Positions 8,803 to 17,241 of a DNA stretch of 64,000 bases are shown here, in pieces. The notes beneath the pieces are model-generated. The model ran no database searches. It had not been told where the DNA came from and worked only from the letters and a program-made list of their open reading frames with translations. Origin of the DNA: Marinobacter sp050379415 (GTDB lineage: Bacteria > Pseudomonadota > Gammaproteobacteria > Pseudomonadales > Oleiphilaceae); contig NZ_JBNRLS010000002.1 in the NCBI RefSeq assembly GCF_050379415.1, forward strand, positions 744,001 through 808,000, in the 5' to 3' direction. Every line of letters begins with the position of its first letter. Within the stretch, counting starts at the first letter, position 1. The position numbers and the translations under genes are program-made.

Positions 8803-9573
8803 TTACTGCTCCACAAACGCCCGTTCTATCACGTAATGACCCATGTCACCGCCCCGGGCCTCACGGAATCCCATCTTGTCCAGGATCGCGCAGGTGTCCT
8901 TGAGCATGCTCGGGCTGCCACAGATCATGAAGCGGTCGGTGTCAGGATTGAAATCCGGAAGTCCCAGATCCCGGGTGATCTTGCCGGATTCCATGGCGTC
9001 GGTCAGGCGGCCCTCGTTACGGAACGGCTCGCGGGTGACCGTCGGGTAGTACAACAGATTGCCCTTGACCATCTCGCCAAAGAATTCGTTCTCCGGCAGC
9101 TCCTCGATCTCCTTCTGATACGCCAGCTCGGAGATGTAGCGCACGCCGTGGGTGAGGATCACCTTGTCGAATGCCTCGTAGACTTCCGGGTCCTTGATGA
9201 TGCTCATGAACGGCGCCAGACCAGTGCCGGTGCTGATCAACCACAGGTTCTTGCCCGGAAGCAGGTTGTCCAGAACCAGGGTGCCCGTGGGTTTCTTGCT
9301 CAGCAGAATCTCGTCGCCCGGTTTGATCTGCTGCAGACGCGAGGTCAGCGGGCCGTCCGGCACCTTGATGGAAAAGAACTCCAGCTCTTCCTCGTAGTTG
9401 GCGCTGGCAATACTGTAGGCGCGCATCAGCGGTTTGCCATCGGTCTCAAGGCCGATCATCACAAAATGACCATTCTTGAACCGGAAGCCCGGATCGCGGC
9501 TGGTCTTGAAGCTGAACAGGGTGTCGTTCCAGTGATGGACGCTGGTGACCGTCTCTTTCATCAGGTTGCTCAT
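8803..9573 (-). CDS. fpr: Ferredoxin/flavodoxin-NADP+ reductase
   Basis: The 256-residue FAD flavoprotein transfers electrons between NADPH and ferredoxin or flavodoxin in the cytoplasm, supporting Fe-S repair and oxidative-stress defence. The FAD-binding RAYSIAS motif and the NADP-binding STGTGLAPFMSII segment are visible. The C-terminal ERAFVEQ resembles the bacterial subclass I ending seen in Pseudomonas and Azotobacter enzymes. The start at 9573 (MSNLMKE) matches the N-terminus remembered for Pseudomonas Fpr and has GAGG upstream; the frame is open nine codons further. It is divergent from the LysR gene finR, its regulator in Pseudomonas putida. Confidence 0.93.
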   Translation of the reverse strand: MSNLMKETVTSVHHWNDTLFSFKTSRDPGFRFKNGHFVMIGLETDGKPLMRAYSIASANYEEELEFFSIKVPDGPLTSRLQQIKPGDEILLSKKPTGTLVLDNLLPGKNLWLISTGTGLAPFMSIIKDPEVYEAFDKVILTHGVRYISELAYQKEIEELPENEFFGEMVKGNLLYYPTVTREPFRNEGRLTDAMESGKITRDLGLPDFNPDTDRFMICGSPSMLKDTCAILDKMGFREARGGDMGHYVIERAFVEQ

Positions 9574-9663
9574 GTAAACCTCGTACCTGCGCTCAAGCAA
9601 AAAGCGTGAATCGTCTGAATATCAATTGCCTGAATTGTAACCCACGTTTAACCTATCGATGAA

Positions 9664-9678
9664 ATGGGATATACCCAT
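9664..9678. promoter_or_regulatory. Candidate LysR-type (FinR) operator
   Basis: ATGGG-ATATA-CCCAT is a perfect 5+5 bp inverted repeat containing the T-N11-A spacing of LysR-family boxes. It lies between fpr and the divergent finR gene, about 90 bp upstream of the fpr start codon. Function is inferred from position and symmetry only. Confidence 0.45.
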
Positions 9679-9715
9679 AACCTTATTCGACAAAATCGAT
9701 TTATGGCGCTTCCTT

Positions 9716-10600
9716 ATGAAATTCAGTTTCCGTCAGCTTGAAGTGTTCCTCGCCGCCGCCCACTTCCAGAACATCACCCGGGCCGCCGATTCCCTGGCCA
9801 TGTCCCAATCTGCAGCCAGCAGCGCCCTCAAGGAACTGGAAAGCCAGTTCGATATCCAGCTCTTTGACCGGGTTGGCAAACGCCTCCAGCTGAACGAACT
9901 CGGGCGCCTGTACCGGCCCAAAGTGGAATCGGTGCTGGCCCAGGCCCGGGAACTGGAACAGGCCTTCAGCAAACACTCGGAAGTAGGCGCTCTCAAGGTC
10001 GGCGCCACATTGACTATCGGTAACTATCTGGCCGTCGGCGTCATGGCCCAATACATGAATACCCCTACCCGTCCCCGGGTATCACTGGAGGTTGCCAACA
10101 CCAGCACCATCGCCCGGCGGGTGAAGGATTTCGAGCTGGATATCGGTCTGATCGAGGGGGAACTGCAGTCGTCCGAGCTGGAGATGATTCCCTGGCGGGA
10201 GGACGAGCTGGTGGTGTTCTGCTCCCCCACCCATCCTCTCGCCAGCAAGGGAAAACTGACCGACGACGACCTTCGTGAAGCCACCTGGATCATGCGCGAA
10301 CAGGGCTCCGGCACCCGCCAGAGCTTCGAACGCGGCATGCACGGTCTGCTGCCGGACCTGAACGTACTGCTGGAACTGGAGCATACCGAGGCGATCAAGC
10401 GGGCGGTGGAAGCGGACCTGGGTATCGGGTGCCTGTCACAGGTGGTCCTGGTTGACGCCTTCCGCCGCGGGAGCCTGGTGCCGCTGGAGGTGCCGGAGCA
10501 CCGGCGGTTTGACCGGCAGTTCTATTTCATCCTTCACAAACAGAAGTATCGGAGTGCGGGGATCGATGCGTGGATGCAGCTCTGTCGCGAGTTGGAGTGA
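9716..10600 (+). CDS. finR: LysR-family regulator, FinR-like
   Basis: The 294-residue LysR regulator has its winged-helix domain at the N-terminus (FRQLEVFLAAAHFQNITRAA, with the recognition-helix region SQSAASSALKELE), and a periplasmic-binding-like effector domain from about residue 90. The start at 9716 fits the family N-terminus (MKFSFRQLEVF), although no strong ribosome-binding site is visible; the frame is open 19 codons further upstream. Position divergent from fpr and similarity to FinR of Pseudomonas suggest it activates fpr in response to superoxide or Fe-S stress. The assignment to FinR is by context and recalled sequence. Confidence 0.82.
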   Translation: MKFSFRQLEVFLAAAHFQNITRAADSLAMSQSAASSALKELESQFDIQLFDRVGKRLQLNELGRLYRPKVESVLAQARELEQAFSKHSEVGALKVGATLTIGNYLAVGVMAQYMNTPTRPRVSLEVANTSTIARRVKDFELDIGLIEGELQSSELEMIPWREDELVVFCSPTHPLASKGKLTDDDLREATWIMREQGSGTRQSFERGMHGLLPDLNVLLELEHTEAIKRAVEADLGIGCLSQVVLVDAFRRGSLVPLEVPEHRRFDRQFYFILHKQKYRSAGIDAWMQLCRELE

Positions 10601-10610
10601 CGATGAAGAC

Positions 10611-10640
10611 GGGGTCAGATGAAAGCTTTCATCAGACCCC
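10611..10640. repeat. Palindromic repeat, copy 1
   Basis: A 30-bp near-palindrome with arm GGGGTCAGATGAAAG; its other arm carries one mismatch (ATCAGACCCC). It lies 10 bp after the finR stop, in a 193-bp gap that contains three copies between the converging finR and miaE genes. Confidence 0.9.
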
Positions 10641-10664
10641 ACTATGGGCCGAGGCGCTGAACCA

Positions 10665-10694
10665 GGGGTCTGAAGAAAGCCTTCTTCTGACCCC
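10665..10694. repeat. Palindromic repeat, copy 2 (variant)
   Basis: A variant 30-bp palindrome with arm GGGGTCTGAAGAAAG facing CCTTCTTCTGACCCC. The substitutions on the two arms are partly compensatory, so a stem still forms. It shares the GGGGTC...GACCCC ends with the other copies. Confidence 0.85.
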
Positions 10695-10746
10695 ATCCTG
10701 GACCGATGCTCTGAGCTTGAGGGAACCCACGAGGCAGATCTAAGAC

Positions 10747-10776
10747 GGGGTCAGATGAAGGCTTTCATCTGACCCC
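10747..10776. repeat. Palindromic repeat, copy 3
   Basis: A 30-bp palindrome, arm GGGGTCAGATGAAGG facing CTTTCATCTGACCCC, ending 17 bp before the miaE stop. It is spaced about 50 bp from copy 2, as copies 1 and 2 are spaced about 25 bp apart. Confidence 0.9.
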
Positions 10777-10793
10777 AACCTGGCGGGCTCGTA

Positions 10794-11399
10794 CTAACCC
10801 ACCGGCCCACTATGAAACCGGAATTCACTATCCGGCGCCTCAATCAGCTCCTTCTCGATCGCCAGAAACTCCCCCACCCGCTCATCCACAGGCCCGCCAT
10901 TGGCCTGCATCGCCAGCTTCAGGTAATCCTGGTAATGCCGCGCCTCGGATTTCAGCAGACTGTTATAAAAATCCGCCAACTTGTCATCCAGGAAAGGCGC
11001 CAGCGCGGCAAAACGCTCGCAGGAGCGGGCTTCAATGATCGCGCCGACGATCAGCACATCCACCAGCCGCCCCGGATCCTCGGCGCGCACAGCCTGCCGA
11101 AGCCCGGCGGCATAACGGGCCGGTGTCAGGTGGCCATACTCCACGCCCCGCTTGTTCATGATCGCCAGCACCTGCTCGAAATGGCGCAACTCTTCCCGCG
11201 CCAGCCGGGACATCTTGTTCAGCAGGTCGCTGTTGTCCACGTAACGGTACATCAGGCTGAGCGCGGTGGAGGCCGCTTTCTTCTCGCAATGGGCATGGTC
11301 GATCAGCAACAGGTCCTGGTTGGCCAGGGCGTTCTCGATCCACTTTTGCGGGGTGCGGCACGGGAGAAAATCGTGAATCTCTTGCAGGGCGTCGGTCAT
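10794..11399 (-). CDS. miaE: tRNA-(ms2io6A37) hydroxylase MiaE
   Basis: A non-haem di-iron monooxygenase that hydroxylates the isopentenyl group of ms2i6A at position 37 of tRNAs reading U-initial codons. Ferritin-like iron ligands are visible: EELRHFEQ (an ExxH), ARSCERFAAL and SEARHYQDYL (second ExxH). The strong family block ALANQDLLLIDHAHCEKKAASTA is cut here to its core DHAHCEKKAAST, with catalytic-fold residues intact. The ATG at 11399 matches the family start from memory. A GTG at 11444 in the same frame has a better ribosome-binding site (GGAGGA, 9 nt before it), so a 15-residue longer form is possible. Confidence 0.92.
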   Translation of the reverse strand: MTDALQEIHDFLPCRTPQKWIENALANQDLLLIDHAHCEKKAASTALSLMYRYVDNSDLLNKMSRLAREELRHFEQVLAIMNKRGVEYGHLTPARYAAGLRQAVRAEDPGRLVDVLIVGAIIEARSCERFAALAPFLDDKLADFYNSLLKSEARHYQDYLKLAMQANGGPVDERVGEFLAIEKELIEAPDSEFRFHSGPVG

Positions 11400-11473
11400 A
11401 TCGAAATTCGGGCTGAAAACTCGGGAGGCGGGAGTATAGCGCACTTAGCAGATTCCTCCGACCTCTGTCCAAC

Positions 11474-11502
11474 TTAACTTTGTAAGGGGTTTCCTATAGA
11501 AT
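11474..11502 (+). promoter_or_regulatory. Sigma-70-type promoter of acnB
   Basis: TTAACT (11474-11479) and TAGAAT (11497-11502) are separated by exactly 17 bp, giving 4/6 and 5/6 matches to the -35 and -10 consensus. Transcription would start near 11509, leaving a leader of about 145 nt before acnB. Confidence 0.55.
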
Positions 11503-11517
11503 GCAGCGCCAGTTCAG

Positions 11518-11578
11518 GGAGTCTCTGAATAAATCCTGAAACCCCATCGGTGATTTGAGGCGTTATTCAGAGGCTCCC
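11518..11578. repeat. Inverted repeat in the acnB leader
   Basis: A 16-bp arm, GGGAGTCTCTGAATAA (11518-11533), is repeated in inverse orientation at 11563-11578 with a single mismatch that can wobble-pair in RNA. The arms enclose 29 nt. In the predicted transcript it would form a long stem close to the 5' end. It could also be the remnant of a small mobile element, since the arms look like transposon ends, but no target duplication flanks it. Confidence 0.7.
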
Positions 11579-11654
11579 GTGGCCTTTTCGCCATAAAACT
11601 CCCGCCAGGCATGATGCCAAACGCGGGACATTCCAACTGATGAGGGTCCATATC

Positions 11655-14249
11655 GTGTTAGAAGCCTATCGTGAACACGTTGCCGAACGTGAAGCCCTGG
11701 GTATCCCGCCCAAGCCCCTGAACGCCGAGCAGACCGCAGCCCTGGTTGAGCTGCTGAAGAATCCGCCGGCGGGTGAAGAGGAAACCCTGGTATACCTCCT
11801 GGAAAACCGCATTCCGCCGGGCGTGGACGAAGCCGCTTACGTGAAAGCCGCCTTCCTGTCTGCCATTGCCAAGGGCGAAGCCACGTCCCCGCTGGTCAGC
11901 AAGGAATACGCTGTAAAACTGCTGGGCATGATGCAGGGTGGTTACAACATCGAGACTCTGGTTGAGCTGCTGGACGACAGTGAACTGGCTGAACTGGCTG
12001 GTGAGCAGCTGAAGAAGACCCTGCTGATGTTCGACGCCTTCAACGACGTGAAGGAAAAGATGGACGCAGGCAACGCCGTCGCCAAGGCTGTTGTTGAATC
12101 CTGGGCCAATGCCGAGTGGTTCACCAACAAGAAGAAGGTTCCCGAGAGCACGAAGATGGTTGTGTTCAAGGTAACCGGCGAAACCAACACCGATGATCTG
12201 TCCCCGGCCCCGGATGCCTGGTCCCGCCCGGACATCCCGCTGCACGCCCGCGCTGCCTACAAAATGGAGCGTGATGGCCTGAAGCCGGAAGAGCCCGGCG
12301 TTACCGGCCCGATGAGCCAGATCGACGAAATCAAATCCAAGGGCCTGCCGGTTGCCTTCGTAGGTGACGTGGTCGGTACCGGTTCTTCCCGTAAGTCTGC
12401 CACCAACTCTGTTCTGTGGTTCTTCGGTGAGGACATTCCGGGCGTGCCGAACAAGCGTGCCGGCGGTGTGTGTATCGGCAGCAAGGTCGCCCCGATCTTC
12501 TTCAACACCATGGAAGATGCCGGCGCTCTGGTCTTCGAAGCCCCGGTCGACGACATGAACATGGGTGACGTGATCGAAATCCGCCCATACGAAGGCAAGA
12601 TCCTGAACGAAGCCGGTGAGACCATCTCCGAGTTCAAGTTCAAATCCGACGTAATCCTGGACGAAGTGCAGGCCGGCGGTCGTATCCCGCTGATCATCGG
12701 TCGTGGCCTGACCAAGAAGGCACGTGAAGCCCTGGGCATGGGCGCCACCGACATCTTCCGTCTGCCGAAAGATCCGGAAGCCGGTACCAAAGGCTTCACC
12801 CTGGCCCAGAAGATGGTCGGCAAGGCCTGTGGCCTCGAAGAAGGCAAAGGCGTTCGTCCGAACACCTACTGCGAGCCGCACATGACCACCGTCGGCTCCC
12901 AGGACACCACTGGCCCGATGACCCGTGACGAGCTGAAAGACCTGGCATGTCTGGGCTTCCAGGCTGACCTCGTGATGCAGTCCTTCTGTCACACCGCTGC
13001 GTACCCGAAGCCGGTTGACGTTGAGATGCAGCACACCATGCCGGACTTCATCCGCACCCGTGGCGGTGTTTCCCTGCGTCCGGGCGACGGTATCATCCAC
13101 TCCTGGCTGAATCGCATGCTGCTGCCGGACACCGTTGGTACCGGTGGTGACTCCCACACCCGTTTCCCGATGGGCATCTCCTTCCCGGCCGGTTCCGGTC
13201 TGGTGGCCTTTGCTGCCGCCACCGGCGTTATGCCGCTGGACATGCCGGAATCCGTTCTGGTTCGCTTCAAGGGCGAGATGCAGCCGGGCATCACCCTGCG
13301 TGACCTGGTACACGCCATCCCGCTGTATGGCATCAAGCAGGGCATGCTGACTGTCGAGAAGAAGGGCAAGATCAACGAATTTTCCGGTCGGATCCTGGAA
13401 ATCGAAGGCCTGGAGCACCTGACTGTCGAGCAGGCGTTCGAACTGTCTGACGCCTCGGCCGAGCGCTCCGCGGCCGGTTGTACCATCAACCTGTCCGAAG
13501 AATCCGTGGCCGAGTACCTGCGCTCCAACATCACCATGCTGCGCTGGATGATTGCCGAAGGTTACGGCGATCCGCGTACCCTGGAGCGTCGCGCCCAGCA
13601 GATGGAAGAGTGGCTGAACGATCCGAAGCTGATGCGTGCCGACAAGGACGCAGAATACGCCCACGTGATCGAGATCGATCTGGCCGACATCAAGGAGCCG
13701 ATCGTGTGCTGCCCGAACGACCCGGACGATGCCAAGTTCCTGTCCGAAGTCGCTGGCGACAAGGTGGACGAAGTGTTCATCGGTTCCTGCATGACCAACA
13801 TCGGCCACTTCCGTGCCGCTGGCAAACTGCTGGAGCAGCACAAGGGCGCCCTGAGCACGCGCCTGTGGATGTCGCCGCCCACGAAGATGGACCAGCAGCA
13901 GTTGATGGAAGAAGGTTATTTCAACACCTACGGCACCGCCGGTGTTCGCACCGAGATGCCGGGCTGCTCCCTGTGCATGGGTAACCAGGCACGTGTAGCT
14001 CCGAAGTCGACGGTTCTGTCCACCTCCACCCGTAACTTCCCGAACCGTCTGGGCGATGGTGCCAACGTGTACCTGACTTCCGCGGAACTGGCGGCTGTGG
14101 GCGCGGTACTGGGCAAACTCCCGTCTCCGCAGGAGTACATGGAGTACGCCAAGGACCTGAACAGCATGTCGAAAGAGATCTACCGTTATCTCAACTTCGA
14201 CCAGATGGAGGAGTACACCAAGAAAGCGTCCGAGGCCAGCGTTGCCTAA
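11655..14249 (+). CDS. acnB: Aconitate hydratase B
   Basis: The 864-residue bifunctional aconitase B / 2-methylisocitrate dehydratase interconverts citrate and isocitrate through a [4Fe-4S] cluster and is the main TCA-cycle aconitase. The N-terminal HEAT-like domain carries the family block LVELLKNPPAGEEE, the swivelling domain follows before the catalytic core, and the cluster ligands appear as GSCMTNIGHFRAAG and CSLCMGNQAR near the C-terminus. The start is taken at GTG 11655 (VLEAYREHVAE), which aligns with E. coli MLEEYRKHVAE and has GAGGG upstream; an in-frame ATG lies five codons earlier. It is transcribed alone, with its own promoter and terminator. The C-rich synonymous codon use (for example gtt/cgt in places) suggests high expression. 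Confidence 0.97.
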   Translation: MLEAYREHVAEREALGIPPKPLNAEQTAALVELLKNPPAGEEETLVYLLENRIPPGVDEAAYVKAAFLSAIAKGEATSPLVSKEYAVKLLGMMQGGYNIETLVELLDDSELAELAGEQLKKTLLMFDAFNDVKEKMDAGNAVAKAVVESWANAEWFTNKKKVPESTKMVVFKVTGETNTDDLSPAPDAWSRPDIPLHARAAYKMERDGLKPEEPGVTGPMSQIDEIKSKGLPVAFVGDVVGTGSSRKSATNSVLWFFGEDIPGVPNKRAGGVCIGSKVAPIFFNTMEDAGALVFEAPVDDMNMGDVIEIRPYEGKILNEAGETISEFKFKSDVILDEVQAGGRIPLIIGRGLTKKAREALGMGATDIFRLPKDPEAGTKGFTLAQKMVGKACGLEEGKGVRPNTYCEPHMTTVGSQDTTGPMTRDELKDLACLGFQADLVMQSFCHTAAYPKPVDVEMQHTMPDFIRTRGGVSLRPGDGIIHSWLNRMLLPDTVGTGGDSHTRFPMGISFPAGSGLVAFAAATGVMPLDMPESVLVRFKGEMQPGITLRDLVHAIPLYGIKQGMLTVEKKGKINEFSGRILEIEGLEHLTVEQAFELSDASAERSAAGCTINLSEESVAEYLRSNITMLRWMIAEGYGDPRTLERRAQQMEEWLNDPKLMRADKDAEYAHVIEIDLADIKEPIVCCPNDPDDAKFLSEVAGDKVDEVFIGSCMTNIGHFRAAGKLLEQHKGALSTRLWMSPPTKMDQQQLMEEGYFNTYGTAGVRTEMPGCSLCMGNQARVAPKSTVLSTSTRNFPNRLGDGANVYLTSAELAAVGAVLGKLPSPQEYMEYAKDLNSMSKEIYRYLNFDQMEEYTKKASEASVA

Positions 14250-14273
14250 GTCGCTTTTGGAGTGACCTCCAGC

Positions 14274-14304
14274 AAAAACGCCAGCCCTCGGGCTGGCGTT
14301 TTTT
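14274..14304. terminator. Intrinsic terminator of acnB
   Basis: AAAAACGCCAGCC, a short CTC-type loop and GGCTGGCGTTTTTT form a strong hairpin with a T-run on the plus strand and an A-run upstream. It separates acnB from the converging TSUP gene and can work in both directions. Confidence 0.93.
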
Positions 14305-14328
14305 ATGCTTCCTGTTCAGCAGGCCCGA

Positions 14329-15075
14329 TCAGTAGAAGATCAGCCGGATCAGGATCGCGGCCACCATGACCAGCGTCAGCCACTTCACCCATCGGGCACC
14401 CTGGCTGCTCAGGTTGACCTTCACCGCGAGGAAGGCGCCGACGATGTTTCCCACCGCCAGTGTCAGGCCCATGCCCCACCTTACCTGATCGTTGAGCGCA
14501 AAGATCAGCAGAGCGGGCACGGTATAGAGCAGGATGATCGACACCTTGAACACGTTCACCTGGGGCAGGTCGATTTTCAGGATCCGGTACAGCACCACCA
14601 GAAACAGCGCCCCGACCCCGACCTGGATAAAACCGCCGTACAGACCGATCAGGAACATGGCGAGGAAAATGACCGGCCCGAGACGCTCCGTGGTCAGCGG
14701 GCGGGTATCCAGCTTGGGTTGAGGCAACAGCATGAATACCGATACGCCAATCATGGCCAGCACCAGCACCAGCTCGAAAATGGCATCTGGTACCCGGGTC
14801 GCCATCCAGGCTCCCAGCAACGAGCCAATAACCGCAGGAACCGCCAGGTAAAGACTCACCTTGAGATTGCCATGCCCCATACGGCGGAAACCGCTGACGG
14901 CGGTGACACTTTGCAGGGTGATTGCCACCCGGTTGGTGCCATTGGCCACCTGGGGTGGAAGTCCCAGGAACATCAGCAACGGCAGGGTCAGCATGGAGCC
15001 GCCGGCGGACAGCACATTGATAAAGCCGGCGACACCACCGATGCCCAAAAGGGCCAGCACTTCCCCAATGGTCAT
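14329..15075 (-). CDS. TSUP-family anion exporter (TauE/SafE)
   Basis: The 248-residue inner-membrane protein has about eight hydrophobic segments in two halves, each opening with the family Gly/Asn-rich motif (GGVAGFINVLSAGGSM and the second-half YGGFIQVGVGALFL). TSUP proteins export sulfite or organosulfonates and sulfoacetate-type anions. The start at ATG 15075 (MTIGEVLALLG) is preferred because the longer frame is charged and non-hydrophobic. It begins 13 bp after the TRAP permease stop, so it is probably the last gene of the TRAP operon, linking the transporter set to a sulfur-containing substrate by inference. Confidence 0.88.
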   Translation of the reverse strand: MTIGEVLALLGIGGVAGFINVLSAGGSMLTLPLLMFLGLPPQVANGTNRVAITLQSVTAVSGFRRMGHGNLKVSLYLAVPAVIGSLLGAWMATRVPDAIFELVLVLAMIGVSVFMLLPQPKLDTRPLTTERLGPVIFLAMFLIGLYGGFIQVGVGALFLVVLYRILKIDLPQVNVFKVSIILLYTVPALLIFALNDQVRWGMGLTLAVGNIVGAFLAVKVNLSSQGARWVKWLTLVMVAAILIRLIFY

Positions 15076-15088
15076 GGACGCAGCCCCA

Positions 15089-17239
15089 TCATGCTTTCGC
15101 CGCGGCCGGCACGACGCCCCGACCCCGGCGGCTGCTCCACATAAACCCCACAACGAAAATCACCAATCCGGCCACATCCAGCATCACCTGCCCATGGGGC
15201 CAGAGCATCAGCGCACCAATCGGGAACATCACCAGCCTGACCACCGGATGCAGCGGATGCTCCAGATAGCCTTCCAAACCGGCAATGATCGCGTAGATAC
15301 CGAACAACGCGAAGCAGAACACCCGGAGCATCTCGGTGATGTCACCGGTAATCAGCGGTGAGTAGGCAAACAGCAAAGGCACGATATACAAGCCCTTGGC
15401 GAGCTTCCAGGCGGTAAATCCGGTACGCATCTGGGGCGTGCCGGCGATGGCCGCGGCGGCAAAGGCGGTCAGGCAGACCGGCGGCGTGACGTTGGAATCC
15501 TGGGACAGCCAGAAAATGATCATATGGGCCGCCACCAGGGCCATGGACAGGGTCGCCGGTGACAGCGCCTGGTCCAGCAACTGGCTGCTGAAAGTATCCG
15601 GAACCACTGCCAGCAGTTCCATGGCCGTTGCCCGGTCCATTGGCGCATTGAGCAACTCCATCTTGTCCGGCGCCGCCAGCATGAAAATCGCCTTCGCCTG
15701 TTCCGGCAGATTGCCGGCCATTACCATTTCCAGCAACTGGCTCTGGGCAATCAGCTGGTAGATAGCCGGAGCCGACAGAGTGGCCAGTACGATGTAGGCG
15801 GCGGTTACCGGTAGCCCCATGCCCAGGATCAGCGAGGCCAGGGCCACCAGGATAATGGTTACCAGCAGGCTGCCGCCGGCCCAGTCCGTAATCATCAGCG
15901 AAAAGGTATTACCGATACCGGTGGTGGAGACCACCATCACGATCAGTCCGACGGTAATCAGGAGGATTGCAGTGGTCATGATATTCCGTGCGCCCATGGC
16001 CAGGGCGTCAAGGATATCCCGGAAGCCCATGGGATGTTTCGACAACCACGACGCCACGATCACCGAAAGGATCGCAATTCCCGCCGCATAGGTTGGCGTG
16101 AAGCCATAGATCAGTGCCGCCACCAGAACCACCAGCGGCAACAGGAAATGCCAGCCGTCCTTGAGCACCTCGGCCAGTCGCGGTGCTTGATCATCCTCGA
16201 GCTTGACCGCATGGCTGCGTTTGGCTTCGATCCGGACAAACATGGCGACCGACAGGAAATACAACAACGCCGGCAACGCCGCCACGCCGATAATCGTCAG
16301 ATAGGACACCTGGGTGTAAGAGGCCATGATGAAGGCACCCGCCCCCATCACCGGCGGCATCAGTTGCCCCCCGGTAGATGCCGCAGCCTCGACCCCAGCC
16401 GCGAACCGGGCCGGAAAGCCGGCTTTGCGCATCAAGGGAATCGTAATAACCCCGGTGGAAACGGTATTGGCCACACTGGAACCGGACACCGAGCCCATCA
16501 GGCCGGACGAGAACACGGCGACAAAGCCCGGCCCGCCGACAAACCGTCCGGCCGCGCAACGGGCAAGCTCAATGATGAAATCCCCTGCCCCGGACTTCAC
16601 CAGGAACGCCCCGAACAGGATGAACATGAACACATAGGTCCAGGAGATGCGGGCAATGGAACCGAGCATGCCCTGACCGCCGATGTAGGAGCGAAACAAC
16701 ACCGTTTCCCAGGTCAGGCCCGGGAAGTTGAAGATGCCGTCAACGTACTGCCCCCACCAGGCGACATAGGTCAGCGCGACAATGCAGAGTGCGGGGATGA
16801 ACCAGCCGACCGTCCGGCGCGCGAACTCCAGAACCAGCACCACGGCCGTAACCGAAACCAGCCAGTCCGTGGTGTTGAAATTAACGCCACGCTCGTACAG
16901 GGCCGTCTCGAACGCGATCAGATAGAATGCGCACGCCAACGCCGCAAGGCCGAGGACGACATCAATCCCGAGCACCAGCCGTTGCCCCGTTGCGGAACGG
17001 ACCCGCAACATCGGCGTGGTCAGGGTGCAGATCAGACCGAACAGCCCGAAGTGCAGCGCCGAAGTCCAAAGCTCGGACAACGTGGAGATGGTATTGAAAT
17101 ACAGGTGTATCAGCGAGGCCAGAATCGCCAGGCCAAAAATCACCGGCCCCAGAAGCCGGTGATCGAGGCGCTCGCTGGCCCCACTGACACTTTCGTCACG
17201 GATCCCCTCCGGGGATCCGTTCTTTTCCGCTTCAGCCAC
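15089..17239 (-). CDS. TRAP transporter fused 4TM/12TM permease (TAXI type)
   Basis: The 716-residue permease combines the small DctQ-like and large DctM-like TRAP membrane subunits in one chain with 16 or more predicted helices. Characteristic DctM segments are GSVSGSSVANTVSTGVITIPLM and STGGQLMPPVMGAGAFIM (both conserved in TAXI-TRAP permeases). It uses a Na+ or H+ gradient to import substrate delivered by the periplasmic binding protein encoded directly upstream. The GTG start lies 3 bp after the binding protein stop, so the two are coupled. The substrate is unknown; TAXI systems include glutamate and dicarboxylate importers. Confidence 0.93.
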   Translation of the reverse strand: MAEAEKNGSPEGIRDESVSGASERLDHRLLGPVIFGLAILASLIHLYFNTISTLSELWTSALHFGLFGLICTLTTPMLRVRSATGQRLVLGIDVVLGLAALACAFYLIAFETALYERGVNFNTTDWLVSVTAVVLVLEFARRTVGWFIPALCIVALTYVAWWGQYVDGIFNFPGLTWETVLFRSYIGGQGMLGSIARISWTYVFMFILFGAFLVKSGAGDFIIELARCAAGRFVGGPGFVAVFSSGLMGSVSGSSVANTVSTGVITIPLMRKAGFPARFAAGVEAAASTGGQLMPPVMGAGAFIMASYTQVSYLTIIGVAALPALLYFLSVAMFVRIEAKRSHAVKLEDDQAPRLAEVLKDGWHFLLPLVVLVAALIYGFTPTYAAGIAILSVIVASWLSKHPMGFRDILDALAMGARNIMTTAILLITVGLIVMVVSTTGIGNTFSLMITDWAGGSLLVTIILVALASLILGMGLPVTAAYIVLATLSAPAIYQLIAQSQLLEMVMAGNLPEQAKAIFMLAAPDKMELLNAPMDRATAMELLAVVPDTFSSQLLDQALSPATLSMALVAAHMIIFWLSQDSNVTPPVCLTAFAAAAIAGTPQMRTGFTAWKLAKGLYIVPLLFAYSPLITGDITEMLRVFCFALFGIYAIIAGLEGYLEHPLHPVVRLVMFPIGALMLWPHGQVMLDVAGLVIFVVGFMWSSRRGRGVVPAAAKA

Positions 17240-17241
17240 GG

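Noticed and set aside
10611..10776. Three repeats in a row taken as a CRISPR array
   Set aside because: The repeats are fully palindromic, the spacers differ in length (about 24 and 52 bp), no cas genes are near, and single or paired copies occur elsewhere in convergent gaps.
11518..11578. Inverted repeat in the acnB leader as a definite insertion element
   Set aside because: Only 61 bp long, no transposase and no target-site duplication at the edges, so only a repeat is reported.
11658..13841. 727-codon open frame opposite acnB
   Set aside because: It is the antisense of a highly expressed, GC-rich gene, with His/Gln/Val-rich low-information sequence and no family motif. The acnB frame is certain.
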